From positions 62,001 to 126,000 of the forward strand of contig NZ_FPEG01000002.1 in assembly GCF_900117395.1 (NCBI RefSeq): a stretch of DNA of 64,000 bases, written 5' to 3'. The stretch's first letter is position 1; each line of letters opens with the position of its first letter. A program made the position numbers and the translations under genes. This DNA is from Agrococcus sp. Marseille-P2731. Lineage in GTDB: Bacteria; Actinomycetota; Actinomycetes; Actinomycetales; Microbacteriaceae. Positions 48,007-58,408 of the stretch are shown here, piece by piece. A model generated the notes under the pieces. It saw only the letters and a list, made by a program, of their open reading frames with translations. It did no database searches and was not told the origin of the DNA.

Positions 48007-49410
48007 ATGCTGCGGCTGCGGGCGAGCGAGATCGCGCTCGCCGTCGATGGCGAGCTGCTCGGCGACGACGTGCTCGTGACGGGCTCGGTCGAGACCGACT
48101 CCCGGCTCGTCGCGGCGGGCGGCGTGTTCTTCGCCATGCCCGGCGAGGAGACGGACGGCCATCGCTTCATCGACGCGGCGATCGCGAACGGCGCCGCGCT
48201 CGTCGTGGCCGAGCGGCAGCTCGAGCAGGCGATCCCGCACGTGGTGGTCGCCGAGGGCGTCTTCGCGCTCGGAGCACTGGCGGCGCACGTGATCGCTCGG
48301 GTGCGCGCCGCTGGCGACCTCACCGTCGTCGGGGTGACCGGCTCGAACGGCAAGACGACGACCAAGAACATGCTGCAGGCGATCCTCGAGCCGCACGGCC
48401 CGACCGTCACGCCCGTGAAGTCCTTCAACAACGAGGTCGGCGCTCCGATGACGATGCTGCGCATCGACGAGTCGACGCGCTACCTCGTGCTCGAGATGGG
48501 CGCGAGCGTCGAGGGCGACATTGCTCGGCTCACCGCCATGTCGCACCCCGACATCGGCGTCGTCCTCAAGGTGGGCCTCGCCCATGCCGGCGAGTTCGGC
48601 GGCATCGAGACCACGACGCGCGCGAAGACCGAGATGGTGAGCGACCTGGGCGCCGAGGGCGTGGCCGTGCTCAACCGCGACGACGAGCGGGTGCGCGGCA
48701 TGGCGGCGGCGACGCGCGCGAGCGTGCGCTGGTTCGGCACCGAGCCCGGCTCCGCCGAAGAGCCTGCGGCGCTCTGGGCCGACGGCATCGACTCGACGCT
48801 CGAGGGCACGGTCGCCACCATCCACCGAGGCGAGGAGGCGCTGCCGCTGCGCATGCGCATCCTCGGCGAGCACCACGTCATGAACGCGCTCGCGGCGCTC
48901 ACGGTCGCCGACGCGCTCGGCGTGCCGCTCGCGCCCGCGATCGAGGCGCTCGCCACCATGGAGCGCGCTGAGCGCGGCCGCATGGAGATCCTCGAGCCCG
49001 GCGGCGGCATCACCGTCATCAACGACGCGTACAACGCCAGCCCGGACTCGACCGCTGCCGCGCTGCGCTCGCTCGCCCACATGACCCGCCAGGCCTCGCG
49101 CCGCTCGATCGCGGTGCTGGGCGAGATGGCAGAGCTCGGCCCGCACGCGGTCGAGGAGCACGACCGGCTCGGCCGCCTCGCCGTGCGGGTGCGCATCGAT
49201 CGGCTCGTCGTCGTCGGCATCGGCGCCAGGGCGATCCACGACGCCGCCGAGCTCGAGTCGTCGTTCGGCCAGCACACCACCTGGGTCGCCACCGCCGACG
49301 AGGCCGAGGCGCTCCTGCGCAGCGAGCTCGTCGAGGGCGACGTCGTGCTGTTCAAGTCTTCCAACGTGTCGGGCCTCCAGGCCCTCGCAGAGCGGATCGG
49401 GGGCCTCTGA
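48007..49410 (+). CDS. murF: MurF, UDP-MurNAc-tripeptide:D-Ala-D-Ala ligase
   Basis: 467 residues from ATG 48007. VTGSNGKTTTKNML near 111, NNEVGAPMTML near 140, EMGASVEGDIARLT near 162, and the C-terminal NDAYNASPDST near 338. It adds D-Ala-D-Ala to the muropeptide in the cytoplasm. The stop shares one base with the ATG of mraY (TGATG), so translation is coupled. Confidence 0.96.
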   Translation: MLRLRASEIALAVDGELLGDDVLVTGSVETDSRLVAAGGVFFAMPGEETDGHRFIDAAIANGAALVVAERQLEQAIPHVVVAEGVFALGALAAHVIARVRAAGDLTVVGVTGSNGKTTTKNMLQAILEPHGPTVTPVKSFNNEVGAPMTMLRIDESTRYLVLEMGASVEGDIARLTAMSHPDIGVVLKVGLAHAGEFGGIETTTRAKTEMVSDLGAEGVAVLNRDDERVRGMAAATRASVRWFGTEPGSAEEPAALWADGIDSTLEGTVATIHRGEEALPLRMRILGEHHVMNALAALTVADALGVPLAPAIEALATMERAERGRMEILEPGGGITVINDAYNASPDSTAAALRSLAHMTRQASRRSIAVLGEMAELGPHAVEEHDRLGRLAVRVRIDRLVVVGIGARAIHDAAELESSFGQHTTWVATADEAEALLRSELVEGDVVLFKSSNVSGLQALAERIGGL

Positions 49411-50495
49411 TGCTCGTGCTGCTGGCATCCGCGGGCATCGGCCTGCTCGTCTCCCTGATCGGCACGCCGCTGTTCGCGCGGCTCTTCTCCCGCATCGGCT
49501 GGGGCCAGTTCATCCGCGACGACGGTCCGCAGTCGCACCACGTCAAGCGCGGCACCCCCACGATGGGCGGTCTCGTGTTCATCGTGGCGACGGTCCTCGG
49601 CTACTTCGGCGGCAAGCTGCTCGGCCAGGATCAGCCGACGATGCCCGCGCTGCTCATCCTGCTCCTGATGGTCGGCATGGGCGCGGTCGGCTTCGTCGAC
49701 GACTTCCTCAAGATCTCGAACCAGCGCTCGCTGGGCCTCGGCGGATGGGCGAAGGTCGCCGGCCAGGTCGTGGTCTCGGTGCTCTTCGGGGTGCTCGCGA
49801 TCACGGTGCCGGCCGCCGGGGGCCGGCCAGTGGTCGACACGGTGATCTCCGGCGTGCGCGACATCCCGTGGCTCGACCTGACCGCGTGGGGCGCGATGGG
49901 CGGCATCGTCTTCGTGCTCTGGATCCTCCTCATGAACGTCTCGGCCTCGAACGCCGTCAACGTCACCGACGGGCTCGACGGCCTCGCGACGGGCTCCGTC
50001 ATCCTCTCTGCCACCGGCTTCGCGTTCATCGCCTTCTGGCAGTTCAACCAGTCGTGCTTCTCGGCCGATCCGGCGGCGGGCTGCTACGACGTCGTGCAGC
50101 CGCTCGACGTCGCGACGGTCGCCGCGACCCTGGTCGGTGCGCTCATCGGCTTCCTCTGGTGGAACACGACGCCCGCCCAGATCTTCATGGGCGACGTCGG
50201 CTCGCTCTCGCTCGGCGGCGCGCTCGCCGGCTTCGCGATCATGACCGACACGCACCTGCTGCTGCTGCTGATCGCCGGCCTGCCCATCATCGTCACAGGC
50301 TCCGTGATCGTGCAGCGCACCTACTTCAAGCTCACCGGCGGCAAGCGCATCTTCCTCATGACCCCGCTGCACCACCACTTCGAGCTGAAGGGCTGGGCAG
50401 AGGTCACGATCGTCGTGCGGTTCTGGATCCTGGGCGGGCTGTTCGTCGCCGCCGGCATCGGGCTGTTCTACTTCGAGTGGGCGCTGCAGGGCTGA
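49410..50495 (+). CDS. mraY: MraY, phospho-MurNAc-pentapeptide translocase
   Basis: 361 residues from ATG 49410 with about ten membrane helices. SHHVKRGTPTMGG near 47, FVDDFLK near 91, NVTDGLDGLATGS near 185 (catalytic Asp), FMGDVGSLSLGGAL near 260 and TPLHHHFELKGW near 315. It links UDP-MurNAc-pentapeptide to undecaprenyl phosphate, giving lipid I. Coupled to murF and murD by one-base overlaps. Confidence 0.97.
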   Translation: MLVLLASAGIGLLVSLIGTPLFARLFSRIGWGQFIRDDGPQSHHVKRGTPTMGGLVFIVATVLGYFGGKLLGQDQPTMPALLILLLMVGMGAVGFVDDFLKISNQRSLGLGGWAKVAGQVVVSVLFGVLAITVPAAGGRPVVDTVISGVRDIPWLDLTAWGAMGGIVFVLWILLMNVSASNAVNVTDGLDGLATGSVILSATGFAFIAFWQFNQSCFSADPAAGCYDVVQPLDVATVAATLVGALIGFLWWNTTPAQIFMGDVGSLSLGGALAGFAIMTDTHLLLLLIAGLPIIVTGSVIVQRTYFKLTGGKRIFLMTPLHHHFELKGWAEVTIVVRFWILGGLFVAAGIGLFYFEWALQG

Positions 50496-52012
50496 TGCGC
50501 GACCTCGACACCCTCACCTCCTGGCACAGCGACTGGGCGGGCCTGCAGGTCGCGGTGCTCGGCCTCGGCGTCACCGGCTTCGCTGCCGCCGACACGCTCG
50601 TCGAGCTGGGCGCATCCGTCACCGTCGTCGCCGAGCGCGTGGACGACGAGCGCCGCACCATCCTCGGCGTGCTCGCCGTCCCCATCGTCGAGGCGGGCGC
50701 TGACGAGCTGCCGGCCGCCATCACCGAGGCCGAGGTCGTCATCGCCTCGCCGGGACTGCGCCCGGACCACCCGTGGCTCGTCGCGGCCGCTGCGCGCGGC
50801 ATCGCCGTCTGGGGTGACATCGAGCTCGCCTGGCGCGTGCGCGACAAGGTGCGGGCCGCCGAGTGGATCCTCATCACCGGCACGAACGGCAAGACCACGA
50901 CGACGCAGCTCACCGCGCACATGCTGCGAGAGGCCGGCATGCGCGTCGCGCCGGTCGGCAACATCGGCACGCCCGTGCTGGACGCGGTGCGCGACCCGGG
51001 CGGCTTCGACGTGCTCGTCGTCGAGCTCTCGAGCTTCCAGCTGCACGCGCTGCCGGCCGCCGGCGCAGGCGCCCTCTGGCCGCACTCGGCCGCGGTGCTC
51101 AACATCGACGACGACCACCTCGACTGGCACGGCTCGGCGGATGCGTACCGCGTCGCCAAGGCGAAGGCCTACGGCAACGCTCGGGTCGCGGCCGTCTACA
51201 ACGTCGAGGATGCGACCACCATGCACATGGTGGAGGAGGCCGAGGTCGTGGAGGGCTGCCGAGCGATCGGCTTCAGCCTCGGCATCCCGGGTCCGAGCGA
51301 CCTCGGCATGGTCGAGGACGTGCTCGTCGACCGCGCCTTCCTCGACGCGCGGCACGCGCAGGCGCTCGAGCTCGCGAGCCTCGCCGACCTCGAGCCGGCG
51401 GGCCTGCGCTCGCCGCACATGACCCGCAACGTGCTCGCCGCCGCAGCGCTGGCGCGCGCCTTCGGCGCTGAGCCGGTGCACGTGCGGGACGCGATCCGGT
51501 CCTTCCGCCTCGACCGCCACCGCACCGAGCTGGTCGCGGAGCAGGGCGGTGTGCGCTTCGTCGACGACTCGAAGGCCACGAACCCGCACGCGGCCGAGGG
51601 CAGCCTGAGCGCCTTCGACCGGGTCGTGTGGATCGTCGGCGGACTCTTCAAGGGCGCCGACGTCGCACCGCTCGTCGAGCGCCACGCGAAGCGCATCGTC
51701 GCGGCGGTCGCGATCGGGGTCGACCGAGCCCCCGTGCGCGAGGCGTTCGCGCGACACGCCCCCGGCATCCCGCTCGTGGAGGTCGACTCGGCGGACACTG
51801 TCTCCGTGATGCGCGTCGCCGTCGAGGCGGCCGCAGCGCACGCCGCGCCCGGCGTCACGGTCCTGCTGGCGCCGGCGGCAGCATCCATGGACCAGTTCAA
51901 GGACTACGCAGAGCGCGGCGATCGGTTCGCCGAGGCCGTGCTGGCGAGGGAAGAGCAGGGGAGGGGCGCCCATGGCGACGACGACGGCACCCCGAGCCGC
52001 GATCGCGACTGA
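50495..52012 (+). CDS. murD: MurD, UDP-MurNAc-L-Ala:D-Glu ligase
   Basis: 505 residues from ATG 50495. N-terminal VAVLGLGVTGFAAADTL near 18, ATP site ITGTNGKTTTT near 128, VELSSFQLH near 178, NIDDDHLDWHG near 203, DSKATNPHA near 355. It adds D-glutamate. The last 13 codons run on into the ftsW gene, a 41-base overlap, and this tail (GAHGDDDGTPSRDRD) looks like a non-conserved extension. Confidence 0.95.
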   Translation: MRDLDTLTSWHSDWAGLQVAVLGLGVTGFAAADTLVELGASVTVVAERVDDERRTILGVLAVPIVEAGADELPAAITEAEVVIASPGLRPDHPWLVAAAARGIAVWGDIELAWRVRDKVRAAEWILITGTNGKTTTTQLTAHMLREAGMRVAPVGNIGTPVLDAVRDPGGFDVLVVELSSFQLHALPAAGAGALWPHSAAVLNIDDDHLDWHGSADAYRVAKAKAYGNARVAAVYNVEDATTMHMVEEAEVVEGCRAIGFSLGIPGPSDLGMVEDVLVDRAFLDARHAQALELASLADLEPAGLRSPHMTRNVLAAAALARAFGAEPVHVRDAIRSFRLDRHRTELVAEQGGVRFVDDSKATNPHAAEGSLSAFDRVVWIVGGLFKGADVAPLVERHAKRIVAAVAIGVDRAPVREAFARHAPGIPLVEVDSADTVSVMRVAVEAAAAHAAPGVTVLLAPAAASMDQFKDYAERGDRFAEAVLAREEQGRGAHGDDDGTPSRDRD

Positions 52013-53216
52013 CGACCGCTCGGGCCGCGCTGAGCGGATGGGCAGGCGCGCGCTCGTGCGCGTGCGCTCGATCTTCGGCGCACCGACGTTGAACGCGGCC
52101 CTGCTCATGGGGACGACGCTGTTCCTCGTGATCTTCGGCCTCGTGATGGTGCTCTCCTCCTCGTCGGTGGAGAGCTACGTGGCGAACGGATCCTTCTTCA
52201 CCGACTTCGTGAAGCAGTCGGCCTTCGCCTCGATCGGCGTCGTCGCGATGCTGGTCGCCGCGAGGATGCCGGCCAGCGTCTGGCAGCGGCTCGCATGGGT
52301 CGGGATCATGCTCGGCATCGCGCTGCAGGTGCTCGTCTTCACCCCCCTCGGCTTCGGCGCGGGCGGCAACCGGAACTGGATCGGCTTCGGCGGCTTCTCG
52401 CTGCAGCCCTCGGAGTTCGTCAAGGTCGCGCTGTGCGTCTGGCTCGCGATGATCATGACGCGGAAGCAGAAGCGCCTGGGCAGCTTCTGGCAGGTGTGGA
52501 TCCCTGCCGGGCCGGTCGCGGGGCTCTCGATCGGCCTCGTGCTGCTGGGCAGCGACCTCGGCACGGTCGTCATCATGGTGGCGCTGTCGTTCGGGGCGCT
52601 CTGGTTCGCAGGCGTCAAGTGGTGGCACCTGCTCCTGCCGGTGGTCGTGCTGTCGGTGCTGGCCGTGCCGATCGTGCTCGCGAGCGTGTCGCGCGTGCGG
52701 CGCATCACCTCGTTCCTGCAGGGCTGCACGAACGACGTCTACTACTCCGACTGCTGGCAGCAGCTGCACGGCACCTGGGCGCTGTCGGCAGGCGGCCTCT
52801 TCGGCGTCGGCCTCGGCAACTCCCGCGCCAAGTGGTCGTGGCTCCCGGAGGCCGACAACGACTACATCTTCGCCATCATCGGCGAAGAGCTCGGGCTGCT
52901 GGGCGCGATCGTGGTGCTCGCGCTGTTCGCGCTCCTGGCCTGGACGATGCTCCGCATCGTGCGGCAGGCGTCGATGCAGATGACGCGCGTCGTCGTCGGT
53001 GCCGCGATGGTGTGGCTCGTCGGGCAGGCGCTGGTCAACATCGCCGTGGTGCTCGGGCTGCTCCCGGTGCTTGGCGTGCCGCTGCCGTTCATCTCCTCCG
53101 GCGGTTCGCAGCTCATCGCCGCGCTGCTCGTCGTAGGCATCGTCCTCTCCCTCGAGCGGGTCGACAACCCCAGGGCGCGGGGCGAGGAGCCCCTGCCCGC
53201 AGCAGCGAGGGGCTGA
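51972..53216 (+). CDS. ftsW: FtsW, septal peptidoglycan polymerase (SEDS family)
   Basis: 414 residues from ATG 51972, whose GGGGAGGGG site lies inside murD; ATG 52038 would avoid the overlap but has no good ribosome site. About ten helices. GNRNWIGFGGFSLQPSEFVKVAL near 134 (quoted by its parts), LGSDLGTVVIM near 195, the loop with two cysteines near 250, EADNDYIFAIIGEELGLLG near 295 and GVPLPFISSGGSQLIA near 372 are SEDS signatures. It polymerises lipid II at the septum with FtsI. Confidence 0.95.
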   Translation: MATTTAPRAAIATDDRSGRAERMGRRALVRVRSIFGAPTLNAALLMGTTLFLVIFGLVMVLSSSSVESYVANGSFFTDFVKQSAFASIGVVAMLVAARMPASVWQRLAWVGIMLGIALQVLVFTPLGFGAGGNRNWIGFGGFSLQPSEFVKVALCVWLAMIMTRKQKRLGSFWQVWIPAGPVAGLSIGLVLLGSDLGTVVIMVALSFGALWFAGVKWWHLLLPVVVLSVLAVPIVLASVSRVRRITSFLQGCTNDVYYSDCWQQLHGTWALSAGGLFGVGLGNSRAKWSWLPEADNDYIFAIIGEELGLLGAIVVLALFALLAWTMLRIVRQASMQMTRVVVGAAMVWLVGQALVNIAVVLGLLPVLGVPLPFISSGGSQLIAALLVVGIVLSLERVDNPRARGEEPLPAAARG

Positions 53217-53219
53217 GCC

Positions 53220-54302
53220 GTGCGCGTGCTGCTCGCCGGCGGTGGCACCGCCGGCCACGTCAACCCGCTGCTCGCGACCGCGCAGCGGCTGCGGGAGCGC
53301 CACCCGGGCGTCGAGATCACCGTGCTCGGCACGGCAGAGGGCCTCGAGCGCGAGCTCGTGCCCCGCGCGGGCCTCGAGCTCGTCACCATCGCCAAGCTGC
53401 CGTTCCCGCGCAGGCCGGATGCGGCGGCGCTGCGCTTCCCCGGTCGCTGGCGACGCGTCGTGCGCGAGGTGCGCGCCCTGATCCGCGACCGCAGGCCCGA
53501 CGTCGTCGTCGGCTTCGGCGGCTACGCATCCGCCCCCGCCTATCGGGCTGCGCACCTCGAGGGCGTGCCCATCGTGATCCACGAGGCGAACGCGAAGCCG
53601 GGCATGGCGAACCTCCTCGGCGCGCGCTGGACCGACTTCGTCGGCCTCTCCTACCGCTCGACGAAGCTCCAGGGCGAGCTGGTGGGGATGCCGCTGCGGC
53701 CAGAGATCACCGGTCTCGATCGCGCGGGGCTGCGCGATGAGGCGATCGCCGAGCTCGGCCTCGCGCCTGAGCGCCCGACGCTGCTCGTCACCGGCGGCTC
53801 GCAGGGCGCCCGCTCCATCAACCGCACGATCGTCGAGGCGGCGGGCGACATCGTCGACGCCGGCTGGCAGGTCCTGCACCTCTCCGGCGGCAGGCAGACC
53901 GACTTCGAGCCCGCCACGACGGCGCACTACGTCGCGATCGAGTACCTCGACCGCATGCATCTGGCGCTCTCCGCTGCCGACCTGGTGGTGTGCCGCGCCG
54001 GCAGCCTCACCGTCTCGGAGCTCATGGCCGTCGGGCTGCCGGCGGTGTACGTGCCGCTGCCCTACGGCAACGGCGAGCAGGGGATGAACGCCGCCGACCA
54101 GGTTTCCGCTGGTGGCGCACTCCTCGTCGCGGACGGCGAGTTCACGGCAGAATGGGTGCGCACGAGGCTCGTGCCGCTGCTGCGGAGCGCCGATCGGCTC
54201 GCCGAGATGGCCTCTGCGAGCGCGGGCGCGGGAGCGAGCGACGGCAGCGACCGCATGTGCGATCTCATCGAGCGGGCCGCGGCCACGAGGAGGCAGTCGT
54301 GA
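53220..54302 (+). CDS. murG: MurG, lipid II-forming GlcNAc transferase
   Basis: 360 residues from GTG 53220, three bases after fts[17 protein letters not shown] at residue 4 is the donor G-loop, [14 protein letters not shown] near 99 and [15 protein letters not shown] near 191 follow, then [17 protein letters not shown] near 250. It adds GlcNAc to lipid I at the inner membrane face. The stop overlaps the GTG of murC. Confidence 0.96.
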   Translation: MRVLLAGGGTAGHVNPLLATAQRLRERHPGVEITVLGTAEGLERELVPRAGLELVTIAKLPFPRRPDAAALRFPGRWRRVVREVRALIRDRRPDVVVGFGGYASAPAYRAAHLEGVPIVIHEANAKPGMANLLGARWTDFVGLSYRSTKLQGELVGMPLRPEITGLDRAGLRDEAIAELGLAPERPTLLVTGGSQGARSINRTIVEAAGDIVDAGWQVLHLSGGRQTDFEPATTAHYVAIEYLDRMHLALSAADLVVCRAGSLTVSELMAVGLPAVYVPLPYGNGEQGMNAADQVSAGGALLVADGEFTAEWVRTRLVPLLRSADRLAEMASASAGAGASDGSDRMCDLIERAAATRRQS

Positions 54303-55714
54303 TCGAACCGGACTTCAGCCAGCCGATCCCCGAGCGGATCGAGCGCGTCCACTTCATCGGCATCGGCGGCTCGGGCATGTCGGGCATCGCCCACATGATG
54401 CTCGACGCGGGCCTCGCCGTCTCCGGCTCGGATCGCTCCGGCTCGGCGACGCTCGACCGCCTGGTCGAGCGTGGCGCCTCCGTCGCGATCGGCCACGACG
54501 GTGGCAACGTGCCCGTGGAGGGCGAGGGGCGCGTCGACGCCGTGGTCGTCACGAGCGCGCTCTGGCCGGACAACCCCGAGCTCCTCGTGGCGCGCGAGCA
54601 CGGCATCCCCGTGCTGCACCGGTCGCAGGCCCTGCACGTGCTCGCGCGCGGCAAGCGCGTGGTCGCCGTCGGCGGCGCGCACGGCAAGACGACGACCACC
54701 GGCATGCTCGTCGTCGGCCTGCACGGCCTGGGCGTCGATGCCGGCTTCGTGAACGGCGGCGTCATCGCCGGGCTCGACACGTCGAGCTCGCAGGGCAGCT
54801 CCGACGTGTTCGTGCTCGAGGCCGACGAGTCCGACGGCTCGTTCCTGCTCTACGACGTGGCCGTCGCCCTCATCACGAACGTCGACACCGATCATCTCGA
54901 CCACTACGGCACCCCCGAGGCCTTCGACGAGGCCTTCGCGCAGTTCGCGAACCGCGCGAGCGAGGCCGTCGTCATCTCTGCCGATGACGAGGGCGCGCAG
55001 CGCGTGCGCGGGCTCATCGACCACGCGCGCGTGATCAGCTTCGGCGAGTCCGAGGGGGCGGATGTGCGCATCCTCGAGATCCGCACGGGTCAGACCGCCT
55101 CGTGCGTGCTGGAGATCGCGGGGGAGCGGCTCGAGCTCGAGGTGGGCGTGCCGGGCAGGCACAACGCCGTCAACGCGGCCGGTGCCCTCGCGACGCTCGT
55201 GGCGCTGGGCTTCGCGCCCGCCGACATCGCGGGTGCGCTCGCAGCGTTCCGCGGCACGGGCCGGCGCTTCGAGCTGCACGGCGAGCGCCGCGGCGTGCGG
55301 GTCTTCGACGACTACGCGCACCACCCGGCCGAGGTCGACGCGGCGCTCACCGCTGCCCGCACCGTCATCGGCGAGGGGCGCATCATCGCCATCCACCAGC
55401 CCCACCTCTACACCCGCACGCGCGACATGGCCGGGGAGTTCGCCTCGGTCTACGAGCGGGTCGCCGACCACACGGTGGTGCTCGACGTCTACGGCGCCCG
55501 CGAGGATCCCATCCCCGGCGTGACGGGCGCACTCGTCGCCGAGCGCTTCGCCGATCCCGCCGATGTCGACTTCCTGCCCGACTGGCAGGCAGCCGCCGCG
55601 CGCGCGGCCGCGCTCGCGCAGCCCGGCGACATCATCGTCACGCTCTCGTGCGGCGACGTCTACCGGATCATCCCGCAGGTGCTGTCGGCCCTCGAGGACG
55701 GCGCCCAGGCGTGA
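54299..55714 (+). CDS. murC: MurC, UDP-MurNAc:L-alanine ligase
   Basis: 471 residues from GTG 54299, overlapping murG by 4 bases. [17 protein letters not shown] near 20, [13 protein letters not shown] near 124, [12 protein letters not shown] near 176, [11 protein letters not shown] near 195, [14 protein letters not shown] near 338. It attaches the first amino acid of the stem peptide. Overlaps ftsQ by 4 bases. Confidence 0.96.
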   Translation: MIEPDFSQPIPERIERVHFIGIGGSGMSGIAHMMLDAGLAVSGSDRSGSATLDRLVERGASVAIGHDGGNVPVEGEGRVDAVVVTSALWPDNPELLVAREHGIPVLHRSQALHVLARGKRVVAVGGAHGKTTTTGMLVVGLHGLGVDAGFVNGGVIAGLDTSSSQGSSDVFVLEADESDGSFLLYDVAVALITNVDTDHLDHYGTPEAFDEAFAQFANRASEAVVISADDEGAQRVRGLIDHARVISFGESEGADVRILEIRTGQTASCVLEIAGERLELEVGVPGRHNAVNAAGALATLVALGFAPADIAGALAAFRGTGRRFELHGERRGVRVFDDYAHHPAEVDAALTAARTVIGEGRIIAIHQPHLYTRTRDMAGEFASVYERVADHTVVLDVYGAREDPIPGVTGALVAERFADPADVDFLPDWQAAAARAAALAQPGDIIVTLSCGDVYRIIPQVLSALEDGAQA

Positions 55715-56952
55715 GGCGACCCGAGGGCTTCGATCGGCCGGCCGATCGCGACGGCGACGAGCAGCCGGCAGCCGCGGACCAGGGCGACGAGCGCGCGCGC
55801 CGGGTCGTCGCCGAGGTGCGCGAGGTCGTCAGGCTCGACGCGCTGCGCCGCCGGCGCGAGCAGGCGCTGCAGGACGAGGCGGTGCGCGACGCCGGTGCAT
55901 CGGCGGCCGAGCGGCCCGAGCCGCGGCGCTGGGCGCTGAGCGCCTACGCGGGGCTCGAGGACGAGCAGACCGCCGATGCAGACGCGGATAGCGCGGACGC
56001 CGCAGCCGAGCCGCGAGGCGGAGGCGCGCCCGCGAGCACCCCCACCGCTCGCCGAGGCGGTGCGAGCGACCATCTGGCCGACTCGGCTGCCGAGCCGCTC
56101 GCCGAGGGCGAGTCGCACGCCCAGCGCGTGGATCGCGCGTGGCGAGCGTCGCAGCGCGAGCAGCGCAGGCTCGATCGCGCAGAGCTCGCCGACACGCGTC
56201 GCGAGGCGCGGATCGCGAAGCGCGCCCGCATCCGCCAGGAGCGTGCCGAGGTGCGCAGGTTCACGGCCGAGCGCCGCAGGCAGCTGCGCACCGCGCTGCT
56301 CGCTGCCGGTGGGCTGGTGCTGGCGCTGCTCGTGCTGGTCGGCCTCGTCTGGTCGCCGCTCATGTCCGTGCGCGAGGTGCAGGTCGAGGGCGCGGAGCGC
56401 GTCGATCCGGCAGCCGTGCAGGAGGTGCTCGCCGATCAGCTCGGGCAGCCGATCGCGACGGTCACGGAGGCCGGCATCGCCGAGCGGCTCCAGGCGATCC
56501 CGCAGATCGAGTCGTTCCGCGTCGACGTCGTGCCGCCCTCGAGCGTCATCGTGCACCTCGTCGAGCGGCGGCCCGTCGCCGTCATCGGCGCCGACGCCGG
56601 CGCATCCGTCATCGATGCCGCCGGTGTCGTGCTCGGCACGGTCGACGAGACGACGGATGCGCTGCCGCGCCTCGTCGGGGTCGAGGTCGGCACCGAGCAG
56701 TTCGAGGCGGTCGCGACGCTGCTCGTCTCCGTGCCGAGCGAGGTGCTCTCGGCCACCGAGACGATCGAGGCGCCCACCGCATCCGACATCAGGCTCACGC
56801 TCGACACCGGTCAGCAGGTGCAGTGGGGCGGTGCAGAGCAGAGCCCGCTGAAGGCGGACGTCCTGGCCGCGCTGATGTCGACGCAGGATCCCGAGACCGC
56901 TGCGGTGCTCGACGTGCGCGCGCCGGAGCACCCGGTGGTCCGCGGCTCCTGA
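55711..56952 (+). CDS. ftsQ: FtsQ/DivIB, septal protein with a long acidic-basic cytoplasmic tail
   Basis: 413 residues from GTG 55711. The first 190 residues are charged and rich in Ala, Arg, Asp and Glu, predicted to be helical and disordered and longer than in most FtsQ proteins. One membrane helix spans about 196-215 ([19 protein letters not shown]), then a POTRA domain ([22 protein letters not shown]) and beta domain with [20 protein letters not shown]. It joins FtsL and FtsI at the septum. A 220-bp gap with promoter elements separates it from ftsZ. Confidence 0.9.
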   Translation: MRRPEGFDRPADRDGDEQPAAADQGDERARRVVAEVREVVRLDALRRRREQALQDEAVRDAGASAAERPEPRRWALSAYAGLEDEQTADADADSADAAAEPRGGGAPASTPTARRGGASDHLADSAAEPLAEGESHAQRVDRAWRASQREQRRLDRAELADTRREARIAKRARIRQERAEVRRFTAERRRQLRTALLAAGGLVLALLVLVGLVWSPLMSVREVQVEGAERVDPAAVQEVLADQLGQPIATVTEAGIAERLQAIPQIESFRVDVVPPSSVIVHLVERRPVAVIGADAGASVIDAAGVVLGTVDETTDALPRLVGVEVGTEQFEAVATLLVSVPSEVLSATETIEAPTASDIRLTLDTGQQVQWGGAEQSPLKADVLAALMSTQDPETAAVLDVRAPEHPVVRGS

Positions 56953-57130
56953 GCCGCCCGCTCGACCTCGGTGGTCTGGGCTCGCCGGCATCGGGCGGCC
57001 TCGGCGCCCGCCAGAACCTGACGAAACTTTTTCTTGGCGGATCCCGGCGCGACACGCCCTGACGGTCACGAGCAGGTGCTCCGTGCGCCCGTACCGTCGG
57101 AGTCGTCAGCATGAAATGAGGAATTCTCTA

Positions 57131-57150
57131 AACCTCAACTAGAGGTTGAG
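57131..57150. promoter_or_regulatory. Inverted repeat in front of ftsZ, probable FtsR operator
   Basis: AACCTCAACTAGAGGTTGAG contains two overlapping dyads, CTCAAC-TAGAG-GTTGAG and AACCTC-AACTA-GAGGTT. It ends 22 bases before the ftsZ start. The half-site AACT-AG-GGTTGAG pattern matches the palindrome in front of the second MerR gene (26793-26816). FtsR of C. glutamicum activates ftsZ, so this is its natural target here. Confidence 0.6.
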
Positions 57151-57172
57151 AGTTCGATCGAGGGGCCGGAAC

Positions 57173-58378
57173 GTGACTTCCAACAACAACTACCTCGCCG
57201 TCATCAAGGTGGTCGGCGTGGGCGGTGGCGGTGTGAACGCCGTCAACCGCATGATCGACCTCGGTCTCCGAGGCGTCGAGTTCATCGCGATCAACACCGA
57301 CGCGCAGGCGCTGCTGCTCAGCGACGCCGACGTGAAGCTCGACGTGGGCCGCGAGCTCACGAAGGGTCTCGGTGCAGGCGCGGATCCCGAGGTGGGGCGC
57401 CGCGCTGCGGAGGACCACGCGGAGGAGATCGAGGAGGCGCTCGCGGGCGCCGACATGGTCTTCGTCACCGCAGGCGAGGGCGGCGGCACCGGCACGGGCG
57501 GCGCGCCCGTCGTGGCGCGCATCGCGAAGAGCCTCGGTGCGCTGACGGTCGGCGTCGTGACCAAGCCGTTCTCCTTCGAGGGTCGCCGTCGCCAGGCGCA
57601 GGCCGAGGCGGGCGTCGAGGCGCTCAAGAACGAGGTCGACACGCTCATCGTCGTGCCCAACGACCGGCTGCTCGAGATCTCCGACATGGGCATCTCGATG
57701 GTCGAGGCCTTCGAGACCGCCGACCAGGTGCTGCTCGCGGGTGTCCAGGGCATCACCGACCTCATCACGACGCCGGGCCTCATCAACGTCGACTTCGCCG
57801 ACGTGAAGTCGGTCATGCAGGGCGCGGGCAGCGCGCTCATGGGCATCGGCTCCTCCCGCGGTGCCGATCGCGCCATCAAGGCGGCAGAGCTCGCGGTCGC
57901 GAGCCCGCTGCTCGAGGCGAAGATCGACGGCGCCCACGGCGTGCTGCTCTCCATCCAGGCAGGCAGCAACCTCGGCATCCACGAGACCTACGACGCCGCG
58001 AAGCTCGTGCAGGAGGCGGTGCACCCCGAGGCGAACATCATCTTCGGCACCGTCATCGACGACACGCTCGGCGACGAGGTGCGCGTCACCGTCATCGCCG
58101 CGGGCTTCGACGGCGCCGGCCCGGTCGTGAAGGACGACGACTCGGTGCTCCGCACTGCCGCGCGCGACGAGATGGGGCTGCGCTCGGGCGCGCCCTCGGC
58201 GCCCCGCGCAGAGGAGCGCCGCGACGAGCGACGCGCCGACGTGCGCCGCACGGAGGAGCCGGCCGAGCGTCGTGCGGTCCCCGCCGTGCCCGTCGCCGAC
58301 CACCTCACCGGTCCCGTCCAGCCGCTGACGCAGGTGGATGAGGAGGAGGACGAGTTCCTCCCCGACTTCCTCCGCTGA
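57173..58378 (+). CDS. ftsZ: FtsZ, tubulin-like division GTPase
   Basis: 401 residues from GTG 57173 with GAGGGG at good spacing (the longer frame from 57146 crosses the operator). [15 protein letters not shown] near 16, GTP signature [10 protein letters not shown] near 103, [11 protein letters not shown] near 130, [11 protein letters not shown] near 202. An unstructured charged linker from about 320 ends in the conserved tail DEFLPDFLR that binds SepF. It forms the Z-ring. Intergenic promoter plus probable FtsR operator upstream. Confidence 0.98.
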   Translation: MTSNNNYLAVIKVVGVGGGGVNAVNRMIDLGLRGVEFIAINTDAQALLLSDADVKLDVGRELTKGLGAGADPEVGRRAAEDHAEEIEEALAGADMVFVTAGEGGGTGTGGAPVVARIAKSLGALTVGVVTKPFSFEGRRRQAQAEAGVEALKNEVDTLIVVPNDRLLEISDMGISMVEAFETADQVLLAGVQGITDLITTPGLINVDFADVKSVMQGAGSALMGIGSSRGADRAIKAAELAVASPLLEAKIDGAHGVLLSIQAGSNLGIHETYDAAKLVQEAVHPEANIIFGTVIDDTLGDEVRVTVIAAGFDGAGPVVKDDDSVLRTAARDEMGLRSGAPSAPRAEERRDERRADVRRTEEPAERRAVPAVPVADHLTGPVQPLTQVDEEEDEFLPDFLR

Positions 58379-58408
58379 CGACACCGACCGCATCCGCTGA
58401 CCGCGAGC

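Noticed and set aside
57146-57172. Earlier ftsZ start at 57146
   Set aside because: It lies inside the probable operator and adds residues (RVRSRGRN) not typical of FtsZ; GTG 57173 has a proper ribosome site.
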